From an uncultured Eubacteriales bacterium (GTDB lineage: Bacteria > Bacillota > Clostridia > Oscillospirales > CAG-272): 64,000 nt of DNA. Location: positions 5,464 through 69,463 of the forward strand of contig CABUHS010000012.1 of NCBI GenBank assembly GCA_902491535.1, read 5' to 3'. The notes below the pieces were generated by a model, which was not told where the DNA came from, searched no databases, and saw only the letters and a program-made list of their open reading frames with translations. The first letter of the stretch is position 1; every line of letters begins with the position of its first letter. This document shows positions 36,021-43,417 of this stretch, piece after piece. A program made the position numbers and the translations under genes.

Positions 36021-36734
36021 ATGAAGATTCTTTCCATTGAATGCAGTACTGAAACGGCCAGCGCTTCGATAACCGAAGACCGTGAGCTTATCGCCTTATA
36101 TACAAAAAATGCAGGAAAAAAGCACAGTGAAATATTGCTTCCTATGGCAGAGGAGCTTCTTAAAAGCTGCGGATATACGGTAAGCGATATAGACGCCTTT
36201 GCATGTACTGTCGGTCCTGGATCGTTCACTGGAATACGTATAGGCGCCGCTACCGTAAAAGGGCTTGCGTTTTCATCAAATAAAAAATGTGTTGGCATAT
36301 CATCGCTCGAAGCACTTGCATACGGCTTTGACCGTTTTTATGAAGGATTTATTGCCGCCCCTATAATCGACTGCAGACGCGGAAATGTTTACAATGCTCT
36401 GTTCTCGCTCGGCAAATCGAATCCCCCTTCACGTATATGCGATGACAGAATGATATCGGTAAAACAGCTCGCCGATGAGCTTGCGCAAAATGAAAAAAAA
36501 GTATTTCTATGCGGTGACGGAACAGCGGCGTTTGAAAAGATAATATCAGATGATCTCAAATATCGGAATATCCTACTTGCACCGCAATCTCTTATCTGCC
36601 CGAGCGCATATACGGTAGCGCTTTGTGCATACGACCGTATCATTGAAGGATCTGCCGTATCTGATACCGAGCTTAATCCGGTATATCTGCGCCCTTCGCA
36701 AGCAGAGCGCGAGCTTCGGGGAGAAAAAGACTGA
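36021..36734 (+). CDS. tsaB: tRNA threonylcarbamoyladenosine synthesis protein TsaB
   Basis: TsaB is the ASKHA-fold partner of TsaD in t6A synthesis. The 237-residue protein opens with MKILSIECSTETASASI and carries FACTVGPGSFTGIRIGAATVKGLAF-type segments (split here as VGPGSFTGIRIG and ATVKGLAFS) near 65-88, then the dimer helices. The start ATG 36021 has GGGAGG 10 bases upstream; a longer frame to 35979 overlaps tsaE. TsaD itself is not in the window. Confidence 0.93.
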   Translation: MKILSIECSTETASASITEDRELIALYTKNAGKKHSEILLPMAEELLKSCGYTVSDIDAFACTVGPGSFTGIRIGAATVKGLAFSSNKKCVGISSLEALAYGFDRFYEGFIAAPIIDCRRGNVYNALFSLGKSNPPSRICDDRMISVKQLADELAQNEKKVFLCGDGTAAFEKIISDDLKYRNILLAPQSLICPSAYTVALCAYDRIIEGSAVSDTELNPVYLRPSQAERELRGEKD

Positions 36735-36777
36735 AAAAATAAAAACTGCTTATATAACTAAAAGGAGTAATTTTATC

Positions 36778-37227
36778 ATGAATATTAAAATTGCAATTGC
36801 ATCAGACCACGCCGGATATGACCTTAAAGAAGAGATCAAAAAACATCTTGCAGATCGCGGAATTGAATTCATTGATTTCGGAACAAATAACTCGACTGAT
36901 TCTGTAAACTACCCTGATTTTGCTCACGCTCTCTGCTCATCTATTCAGAGCGGCGAAACCGAACGCGGAATTCTTGTCTGCGGAACAGGTATCGGTATGA
37001 GCATGGCCGCTAACAAACATACAGGAATCCGTGCAGCGTGCTGTTCTGATACATTTTCAGCCCGTCTTACGCGTACACACAACGATGCAAATGTTCTTTG
37101 CTTCGGCGCGCGCGTGGTCGGTATAGGTGTTGCAACCGATCTTGTTGACGTATTTATAGATACTGAATTTGAAGGCGGACGTCATACAAAACGGGTTGAA
37201 ATGCTAAACGCTCTTGATAAAAAATAA
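36778..37227 (+). CDS. rpiB: Ribose-5-phosphate isomerase B
   Basis: RpiB interconverts ribose-5-phosphate and ribulose-5-phosphate in the non-oxidative pentose phosphate pathway. The 149-residue protein has ASDHAGYDLKEEI near the start, VNYPDFAHA, and the CGTGIGMSMAANKH active-site loop with its catalytic Cys, followed by TRTHNDANVLCFGARV. The start is ATG 36778, 11 bases after AAAGGAG; the frame is open further upstream over the end of tsaB and is not used. LacAB-type isomerases are related, but single-subunit form and context favour RpiB. Confidence 0.93.
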   Translation: MNIKIAIASDHAGYDLKEEIKKHLADRGIEFIDFGTNNSTDSVNYPDFAHALCSSIQSGETERGILVCGTGIGMSMAANKHTGIRAACCSDTFSARLTRTHNDANVLCFGARVVGIGVATDLVDVFIDTEFEGGRHTKRVEMLNALDKK

Positions 37228-37268
37228 TATTTACCGCTATATTATCTGCATGAAAGGTATATACTTAT

Positions 37269-37910
37269 ATGATTTTTGAAAAATTTGATCACATCGTTTT
37301 TGCAGGAGATTCAATTACTGATATGGGATGCTCGACCTCGTCGGGAAATAATCTCGGAGACGGTTATGTCCGCGCGGTTATGAATATGATCTACGCTTTT
37401 TATCCGGAATCTCCCGTGAGAATTACAAATGCGGGTATCAGCGGAAATACCAGCCGGGATCTGCTTGCAAGATGGGACCGCGACATACTTGCGCTCAATC
37501 CCGATTATGTCAGCATATGTATCGGCGGAAACGATGTATGGAGACAGTTTGATATGCCTGCGTTCCCTGATATAGCAGTAATGCTACCGGAATACGAAAG
37601 CAATCTTCGTGAAATGATCAGACATACACGGAATGCAGTTAAGAAAATCTTTATTCTCTCTCCATACTATATGGAACCGCTCACAGAAGATCCTATGCGT
37701 GCGAAAATGGATGATTACCGTGCAGTATGCAAAAAACTTGCAGATGAATATAACTGTGAGTATGTTGATCTCCAGGAAATGTTTGATAAATACTTTGCAT
37801 TTCATCATTCAAGCTCGATCGCGTGGGATCGTATTCATCCCAACGGTGTAGGCGCAATGCTTATCGCACGTGAATTTTTAAAGCACTGTAATTTTGATTA
37901 TAACCACTGA
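37269..37910 (+). CDS. SGNH/GDSL-family hydrolase
   Basis: The 213-residue protein has FAGDSITDMG (nucleophile Ser), NAGISGNTSRDLLARW, IGGNDVWR and the Asp/His pair IAWDRIHPNGVGA. The sequence is closest to the rhamnogalacturonan acetylesterase-like SGNH branch and is only distantly related to the two tandem copies at 10.7-12.0 kb. There is no signal peptide, so any acetylated sugar substrate would be met inside the cell. It is the last gene of the fhs operon, ending at a strong terminator. Confidence 0.87.
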   Translation: MIFEKFDHIVFAGDSITDMGCSTSSGNNLGDGYVRAVMNMIYAFYPESPVRITNAGISGNTSRDLLARWDRDILALNPDYVSICIGGNDVWRQFDMPAFPDIAVMLPEYESNLREMIRHTRNAVKKIFILSPYYMEPLTEDPMRAKMDDYRAVCKKLADEYNCEYVDLQEMFDKYFAFHHSSSIAWDRIHPNGVGAMLIAREFLKHCNFDYNH

Positions 37911-37949
37911 AAAAGTACCGCAGAGTTTCTAATCTCTGCGGTACTTTTT
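37911..37949 (+). terminator. Terminator of the fhs-tsaE-tsaB-rpiB-SGNH operon
   Basis: A 15-base perfect stem (AAAAGTACCGCAGAG 37911-37925 with 37934-37948) ends in TTTTT. A runs on the opposite side make it able to work for the convergent GH65 gene as well. Confidence 0.93.
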
Positions 37950-37979
37950 GTTTCTGTTTATAAATTATAAATGTTAGTT

Positions 37980-40010
37980 TTACTTTATTTCTTCAAGAAC
38001 AGTATGCTTAGCTCCGTTTTCGGCAATTGCACGGTATGCCTTCCCTTTTATATACATTTTTCCTACTGTAATACGCTGCCATCCCTCCGGAAGCACGATA
38101 TTTTCTCCAAGCCATTCGCATATATCTGAATCTATCCCGCCTTTCCACGGACATATTTTTGTCAGTCCGAGCATAAGTCCGGCAAGGAGGCTTCCGCGTC
38201 CGGTAATAAAATTGGTATTGAAATCCTGTTTGGGATGCACACGATCCTCCGGATCGTCTATGCTCCACTCTATACATGAATAGAAAGGTTCAATGAAAAA
38301 CGTAAGATTTGCTTTATCATAAAACTCACGCGATTTTTTACGGTCTCCGATCCATGCAGGAAACATTCCGAGAAAACCTGTAAGCATAGGATATCTCAGA
38401 TAATTTTCCATTCCATGCTCTATATAATATCTGATAGTCGCAGTATCGTCTCCCGAAGTATAGCCGTACGGAAAATATGACATAAGCGTCGTTGACGGCT
38501 GATTATCTCTATCTGCCATACCCTCATATTGCGGAAGTACACCGTCAGGTCGTGACGGAATAAACATTTTGTCAGCTATTTCAAGCCATTTCGCACGTTT
38601 TCCGAATCCTAACCGCTCGGAATATTCAGCGGCAGAACGGAGAATTTTTACCGACATAATATTTGTGTATGAATCATTTGAAACATCATCAGATTCTTCA
38701 TCAATTCCGGTAACATGAAGAATTTCGTATCCGCGCTCTGTTTTTTCACATCTGCTTGCTATCCATTCAGAGACACCGCACATTACAGGCCATACCTTTT
38801 CTCGTATAAAACCGTCGTCTCCGGAAACCCGTGCAAATCCGTCAAATGCAAGCGCCACATCAAGATTTACATGCTGTTCTCCGGCACCGCCTGCCTGACC
38901 GGCAAACGGAACCGTTACTTCACATCCGGTAGCACCGCTTTGCCACGGAAACTGTATTCCCCGGTATCCGTTAAGCCGAGCGTTGTTTTCGGCAGCCGGT
39001 ACACGTTTAAATCTATAATCCAACATAGATCTTGCCACATCGTGATCGCACATCATAGGTGTAAGGAACATAAAGCTCTCGTTATCCCAAAATACATGTC
39101 CCTGATATCCGTCGGGATTGCTGAGCGCGAACGGCGCGACAGATGCAGGGGAAAACGCTGAGCAGGAGGACATGAGGTAAAAATACGATGCATCGACAGC
39201 ATCCTGCCAATCCTCACTTGCTCCGTCGATAACTATACGGCTTTCCCACAGCTTTCTCCAAGCTTCGCGATTTTTTGTTCGAAGAGAATCAAAGCCATTC
39301 CATACCGCCAGTTTAATCATTCTCAGCGCCTGATTATGCGGTTCGCTGTGCATAATACCGGGAACATATGATGTAATGCATTCAAGCTTTTTCACGTCAG
39401 GAGTTATTTCAAATACTAAATCCGATTCCATAGGTTCATGTTTGTTTTTTGATTCATAATCGCCCGATGTAAGAAAAACAACACCCGCATCCGTACTTTT
39501 ATCGGAAGATATTATGCGGCACTTTCCGTCGTATTCATGCTCGCCTAAATGGCAACAAACTGTGTCAGAAATCGTATGCTTCCATTTATCATGAACTCTG
39601 TATTTAATATTTACTCCAAGAATCACCGGAGCCGATTCAGAGTTAAAACGCCATTCTGACATAAGAAGCGTCGGTGATGTGCGTGAACAAAAAACAGTAT
39701 AAAGGATATTTATCCGTTCGCTGCCGCATGTCAGTACAGCTTCAGTTTCAAGCTCTCCGCATGAAAAATCATAGTTCTGGCATATTATTTCGGGAGTCAC
39801 AACATGGCCTTTATATATAAATGTTATCTCGGGAGTGGGAATAACGGACATAGCCTCCACGCCTTCACACTGCCGCAACGCGGTAAATCCGCCAAGAAGT
39901 CCGTATGTACCGCTGAAAGCATTTTTAGGAAAACGAAAACCGATAAATCCGTTTGAAACATATGCTTCCGGAGAATGCTCATTCCAACTGCTAAATGAAT
40001 GTTTTTTCAT
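37980..40010 (-). CDS. GH65-like glycoside hydrolase/phosphorylase
   Basis: The 676-residue enzyme has the clan GH-L (alpha/alpha)6-barrel layout: an N-terminal beta-sandwich (~1-230) and a barrel with GHVFWDNESFMFLTPMM (split here: FWDNESFMF), the GIQFPWQSGATGCE segment near 365, EQHVNLDVALAFDGF and the catalytic-acid region VTGIDEESDDVSNDSYTN near 460. It resembles the PGGHG/ATHL1 branch of GH65, which hydrolyses alpha-glucosides, more than the trehalose or kojibiose phosphorylases. There is no phosphoglucomutase neighbour. The start ATG 40010 is taken from AAGGA spacing; ATG 40022 is too close. No signal peptide. Confidence 0.8.
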   Translation of the reverse strand: MKKHSFSSWNEHSPEAYVSNGFIGFRFPKNAFSGTYGLLGGFTALRQCEGVEAMSVIPTPEITFIYKGHVVTPEIICQNYDFSCGELETEAVLTCGSERINILYTVFCSRTSPTLLMSEWRFNSESAPVILGVNIKYRVHDKWKHTISDTVCCHLGEHEYDGKCRIISSDKSTDAGVVFLTSGDYESKNKHEPMESDLVFEITPDVKKLECITSYVPGIMHSEPHNQALRMIKLAVWNGFDSLRTKNREAWRKLWESRIVIDGASEDWQDAVDASYFYLMSSCSAFSPASVAPFALSNPDGYQGHVFWDNESFMFLTPMMCDHDVARSMLDYRFKRVPAAENNARLNGYRGIQFPWQSGATGCEVTVPFAGQAGGAGEQHVNLDVALAFDGFARVSGDDGFIREKVWPVMCGVSEWIASRCEKTERGYEILHVTGIDEESDDVSNDSYTNIMSVKILRSAAEYSERLGFGKRAKWLEIADKMFIPSRPDGVLPQYEGMADRDNQPSTTLMSYFPYGYTSGDDTATIRYYIEHGMENYLRYPMLTGFLGMFPAWIGDRKKSREFYDKANLTFFIEPFYSCIEWSIDDPEDRVHPKQDFNTNFITGRGSLLAGLMLGLTKICPWKGGIDSDICEWLGENIVLPEGWQRITVGKMYIKGKAYRAIAENGAKHTVLEEIK

Positions 40011-40029
40011 GTTATTCACCATTCCTTAT

Positions 40030-40058
40030 TATATAAATCGATTTTGGGATATTGTAAA
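40030..40058 (-). promoter_or_regulatory. Sigma-A promoter of the GH65-like gene
   Basis: On the minus strand TTTACA (40053-40058) and TATATA (40030-40035) are 17 bases apart, just before the ribosome site AAGGA. Confidence 0.65.
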
Positions 40059-40101
40059 TCAAATGTAGCATTTAATTGTTTTACCGAAATGATATAAAAA
40101 A

Positions 40102-40503
40102 TCATATGCAAGGGAAAAAGACACCGTACTTAGACAGCATTTCAACAAGATCTTTATATTCTGAATCTGATAGTCTGAAATATTTATTCCTGCTTTCCCA
40201 ATAAACGACCAGACATGTATCATAGGCAAAACAAAAATATTCCGCATCATTAAACAGAATCGACACATTCTTTGTAAATCCGCATGACGGATTATCTCTA
40301 TACATTATTTTGTTATCAAAAAGATCAATTAAAAAACTTAAATCATTCTGAGAAAGAGATTCGTTAATATTATTATCTTCGTATGTAAATATAACTGTTC
40401 CACTCGTTAAATTTTTTGTATTTACTCTGTTTAATATAAAAAAAGTAATACAAGATAAAATAATACCGAATATTATAATGCCTCCGAAAAGTAATTTTTT
40501 CAT
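40102..40503 (-). CDS. Small membrane-anchored protein of unknown function
   Basis: The 133-residue protein starts with one hydrophobic segment (LLFGGIIIFGIILSCITFFIL, about residues 4-24, here beginning LLFGG) after a Met-Lys-Lys start, so it is either a signal anchor or an uncleaved signal peptide with the rest outside. The outer part has Cys residues in DNPSCGFTK, CFAYDTCLVVYW and the C-terminal FPCI. It has lower GC than its neighbours. The ribosome site is GGAG 8 bases before ATG. I do not recognise the family. Confidence 0.65.
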   Translation of the reverse strand: MKKLLFGGIIIFGIILSCITFFILNRVNTKNLTSGTVIFTYEDNNINESLSQNDLSFLIDLFDNKIMYRDNPSCGFTKNVSILFNDAEYFCFAYDTCLVVYWESRNKYFRLSDSEYKDLVEMLSKYGVFFPCI

Positions 40504-40639
40504 ATTAATTCTCCGCTCTTTATTGATAAACGAAATAAATTAAAATCTCAGCAACATCACAGCAAACATAATAATATTTGTATATTCAATTATAACAAAC
40601 TTATACATAAATGTCAATAATTACAGGTTTACAAAACAA

Positions 40640-40870
40640 ATTACTTTGAGCCCGTATAAATCTCTCTTGCCCTGCGAAATAAAGCGCATTCCGCGCTTTC
40701 AGTTAGCCTGCATAAAAAGCCGCATAGATAAAGATTTCTACAACCTCTTCTTTCGTACTATGCGATAACCGATTCTTTCACAACATTCGATTTGGCTCGC
40801 ATATAGCTCGCCGATTTAATTTCCGTTCCGCGCTTCTACTGATCTCCCGGTAGAACCAGGGAGGATATTT
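40640..40870 (-). ncRNA. Unassigned stretch with several hairpins, possible structured RNA
   Basis: The gap 40504-40921 has no convincing gene. Within it the minus strand shows three separate stems: TTCTAC/GTAGAA (40834-40839 with 40850-40855), CGCATAG/CTATGCG (40722-40728 with 40758-40764, with an inner AAAGA/TCTTT stem, then GGCTTTTT as in a terminator) and AAAGCGC/GCGCTTT (40682-40688 with 40694-40700). GC content is higher than in usual gaps here. It lies downstream of tRNA-Trp. I match it to no known RNA family; it could also be the remnant of a lost gene. From 40504 to 40640 I see nothing. Confidence 0.35.
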
Positions 40871-40876
40871 ATACTA

Positions 40877-40909
40877 TAAAGAAAACCTTGAGTCCTAAGA
40901 GACTCAAGG
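40877..40909 (-). terminator. Terminator of tRNA-Trp
   Basis: The 9-base perfect stem CCTTGAGTC/GACTCAAGG (40886-40894 with 40901-40909) has a 6-base loop. TTTTCTTTATAG follows on the minus strand. Confidence 0.9.
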
Positions 40910-40921
40910 CCTTCTGATCAC

Positions 40922-40997
40922 TGGCAGGGGCACAAAGACTCGAACTCTGGACACGCGGTTTTGGAGACCGCTGCTCTACCAACTGAGCTATACCCCT
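40922..40997 (-). tRNA. trnW: tRNA-Trp (anticodon CCA)
   Basis: The minus strand folds as a normal 76-base tRNA with encoded CCA. The acceptor stem is AGGGGTA/TGCCCCT, the D arm AGCTCAGTTGGTAGAGC, the anticodon stem GCGGT/ACCGC with loop CTCCAAA (anticodon CCA) and the T arm contains GTTCGAGTC. The discriminator base is G, as usual for bacterial tRNA-Trp. It is a single tRNA with its own promoter and terminator. Confidence 0.97.
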
Positions 40998-41010
40998 ATT
41001 TGATAGAAAC

Positions 41011-41039
41011 ATTATACTACTTTTTATTAAAAAAATCAA
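41011..41039 (-). promoter_or_regulatory. Sigma-A promoter of tRNA-Trp
   Basis: On the minus strand TTGATT (41034-41039) and TATAAT (41011-41016) are 17 bases apart, 14 bases before the mature tRNA 5' end. Confidence 0.88.
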
Positions 41040-41140
41040 GATGGCAAAATAAACAAAAAGGCGTTATATTAAAGTTGTATAAATGTATTTAGAAACAAAT
41101 TTGTTGTATTATGCACATTAAATACATTAAATACACAATA

Positions 41141-41174
41141 ATCTCCCTGAGTAAAAATATTTACACAAGGAGAT
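41141..41174 (-). terminator. Terminator of the ktrB-ktrA unit
   Basis: A 15-base stem with one mismatch (41141-41155 with 41160-41174) has a 4-base loop and lies 7 bases after the ktrA stop. The T tract is weak (TATTGTGTATTTAATG), so termination may be partial. Confidence 0.7.
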
Positions 41175-41180
41175 ACATTT

Positions 41181-41834
41181 TTATTTTTTTTGTTTTTCAA
41201 GTTTATCAAGCGCGTCATATCTTCCAAGAAGAACGAGAATATCATTTTCCTCAATAACATGATCGGCACCGGGCGATACTTGAATACCGCTTTTCTGTTT
41301 AACGGCAATTATATTAACGTTATACTTTGCACGGACATTAAGCTCACGAATCGTTTTTTTACACCAACGCAAAGGAGCTTTCATCTCTACTATTCCGTGA
41401 TGTTCCGACAGATTGATGTATTCAAGCACATCAGGAGAGGTAAGACTCTTAGCAAGCTTTTCTGCAACTGCCCTTTCCGGAATTATTACATTACTTGCGC
41501 CAAGCTTCTCCAATATCTCACGGTGAGTATCGTCGTGCGCCTTACATATAATATTAAGAATACCGAGAGACTTCAAATTCATTGTAATAAGAACAGAAGA
41601 AGCGAGATCCGAAGCTATCGCAACAATAACACAATCACAATTCTGGATTCCGAGACTGCGAAGCACCTCTCTGTTCTTCGCATCTGCAACTACTGCTCTT
41701 GTCACTCTGTCAGATATTGCTTCCACAAGTGAATCATTTATATCTATAGCAAGAACTTCGCTTCCCTGCACATACAGCTTTTCAGCTATATGTGATCCGA
41801 AACGTCCAAGTCCTATAACAGCATACGATTTCAT
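41181..41834 (-). CDS. ktrA: Ktr/Trk potassium uptake regulatory subunit (RCK domains)
   Basis: This cytosolic gating ring subunit controls the KtrB channel by nucleotide and c-di-AMP binding. The 217-residue protein has RCK_N with the Rossmann motif GLGRFGSHIAEKL near the start, EVLAIDINDSLVEAI and ADAKNREVLRSLGIQNCD. RCK_C follows from ~135 (VRAKYNVNIIAVKQ, LVLLGRYDALDKL); in relatives this half binds c-di-AMP. It lies 42 bases after ktrB on the same strand. KtrC is an equally good name. Confidence 0.92.
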   Translation of the reverse strand: MKSYAVIGLGRFGSHIAEKLYVQGSEVLAIDINDSLVEAISDRVTRAVVADAKNREVLRSLGIQNCDCVIVAIASDLASSVLITMNLKSLGILNIICKAHDDTHREILEKLGASNVIIPERAVAEKLAKSLTSPDVLEYINLSEHHGIVEMKAPLRWCKKTIRELNVRAKYNVNIIAVKQKSGIQVSPGADHVIEENDILVLLGRYDALDKLEKQKK

Positions 41835-41876
41835 GGAATTTAAACTCCTTTATATCTGTAAGTATTCATATATTTT

Positions 41877-43247
41877 TTATCCGATAAGCAAATTAGTCTG
41901 AGCATAACGATATTGCTGTCCGGAGCCTTTTTTTCTCAAAAAGCCGAGACTTATAGTAAGTATTCCTACTCTTCCGAAATACATATATATCATTATCAAA
42001 ATTCTTGACGGAACACTGAGCAGCTGTGTAACACCGGTAGTAAGTCCGACTGTTGCAAGAGCCGATACCGACTCATAAAGTCCGTCGGTGAAGCCTATAT
42101 TTGATGTGGCACAAATGACCGTTCCGCCGATAAAACTGAGCATTACCATAACGCCGCACAAAAGCAGTGCATCAAGTACGCTTTTATCTGATACCGTCCT
42201 GCTGAATACACTGACCGAATCCCTTCCGCGCACTCTTGACCACAAAAACAGAATTATTATAACAAAAGTAACTGTCTTAAGACCTCCGGCAGTTGATCCG
42301 GATGATCCTCCGATAAGCATAAAAAACATGGATATCGCTTTGCCTGCATCAGTAAGTCCGCCCTGATCTATTCCGGCAAAACCGGCGGTACGCACTGTAA
42401 CCGATTGAAAAAATCCGGCAAGCAGCTTTTGCGGAAAACTCATATTTCCTAAAGTAAGCGGATTACTCCATTCCGCAATACAAAATGCTATAGTTCCCGT
42501 CACAATAAGTGATACAGTCGTTATCAAAACAAGCTTTGTATATACACTCCATTTTCCCGGAGAACGCACACGTAAGATCTCATCCCAGACAAGAAATCCG
42601 ATTCCTCCGAAAATTATAAGCAAAGCAAGAGTCAGACATACCGTAGGATCTATTCCAAAGCGGATAATACTCGTTCCCGGCTGATCGAATCCGAAAATAT
42701 CAAAGCCTGCGTTGCAATAAGCGGAAACAGAGTGAAACACACCTATTTTCAGTGCTGAAGCAAATCCGAATTCGTCCAAAAATCTCACAGTAAGTATTAA
42801 CGCTCCGATAAGCTGTGTCGTAAGCGACACAGTAAGAACCCTTTTTTGAATACGAACAATATCTCCGATACCGTCTGCGCCGACAGACTGAGCGATAAGC
42901 ATCTGCTGATTCATTCCCATTCTTCTCCGGAATGCAAACACAATAACAGATGCAGCCGTCATAAATCCCAAGCCTCCTATTTCGATAAGACCGAGAATGA
43001 CTGCCTGACCGAAACCGCTCCACTGTGTCCATGTATCAACAAGAGAGAGTCCGGTAACGCATGTGGACGACACTGCAGTAAAAATGGACGTCCATACTCC
43101 GGCAGAAGCTCCGCTTCTTGAGGAGATCGGAAGCATGAGCAGCAAAGCTCCCGCAAGAATTATAAGCACAAAAACTATTGCGATGAGCTTACTGGCGTCA
43201 AGCGGTCTTCCCAAACGTTTAGTTGAATTTTTTGATAATATCCTCAT
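41877..43247 (-). CDS. ktrB: TrkH/KtrB-family potassium uptake channel
   Basis: This integral membrane protein of 456 residues mediates Na+- or H+-linked K+ uptake. All four pore repeats with their filter glycines are visible: SSTCVTGLSLVD, SAYCNAGFDIFG, VTVRTAGFAGID and SALATVGLTTG. About eight to ten membrane helices surround them. The GGSSGSTAGGLKTVTF segment is typical of the superfamily. The ATG has only a distant GGAG (19 bases), which is unusual; no better in-frame start is present. It forms the channel for the KtrA gene downstream. Confidence 0.93.
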   Translation of the reverse strand: MRILSKNSTKRLGRPLDASKLIAIVFVLIILAGALLLMLPISSRSGASAGVWTSIFTAVSSTCVTGLSLVDTWTQWSGFGQAVILGLIEIGGLGFMTAASVIVFAFRRRMGMNQQMLIAQSVGADGIGDIVRIQKRVLTVSLTTQLIGALILTVRFLDEFGFASALKIGVFHSVSAYCNAGFDIFGFDQPGTSIIRFGIDPTVCLTLALLIIFGGIGFLVWDEILRVRSPGKWSVYTKLVLITTVSLIVTGTIAFCIAEWSNPLTLGNMSFPQKLLAGFFQSVTVRTAGFAGIDQGGLTDAGKAISMFFMLIGGSSGSTAGGLKTVTFVIIILFLWSRVRGRDSVSVFSRTVSDKSVLDALLLCGVMVMLSFIGGTVICATSNIGFTDGLYESVSALATVGLTTGVTQLLSVPSRILIMIYMYFGRVGILTISLGFLRKKGSGQQYRYAQTNLLIG

Positions 43248-43301
43248 ACAGAGATAACAGAACTTCTCCTTCTACTTCAATAATTCCTTTTATTTTTTCG
43301 A

Positions 43302-43330
43302 ATTATATACCCTGCACAAATGAATTTCAA
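43302..43330 (-). promoter_or_regulatory. Sigma-A promoter of ktrB-ktrA
   Basis: On the minus strand TTGAAA (43325-43330) and TATAAT (43302-43307) are 17 bases apart, about 50 bases before the ktrB start. Confidence 0.83.
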
Positions 43331-43368
43331 GACGATAGGCGATATTTTTTCGTTAATTTTTTATTAAA

Positions 43369-43406
43369 AAATGCAGTGTACACCTGATTGGATGCACACT
43401 GCATTT
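43369..43406 (-). terminator. Terminator of the DUF308-MMPL-heptad protein operon
   Basis: AAATGCAGTGT-CA pairs with TG-ACACTGCATTT over 14 bases with one mismatch (43369-43382 with 43393-43406). TTTAATAAAAAATT follows on the minus strand. It ends 11 bases from the stop of the heptad-repeat gene. Confidence 0.85.
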
Positions 43407-43417
43407 ACCGCATATAA

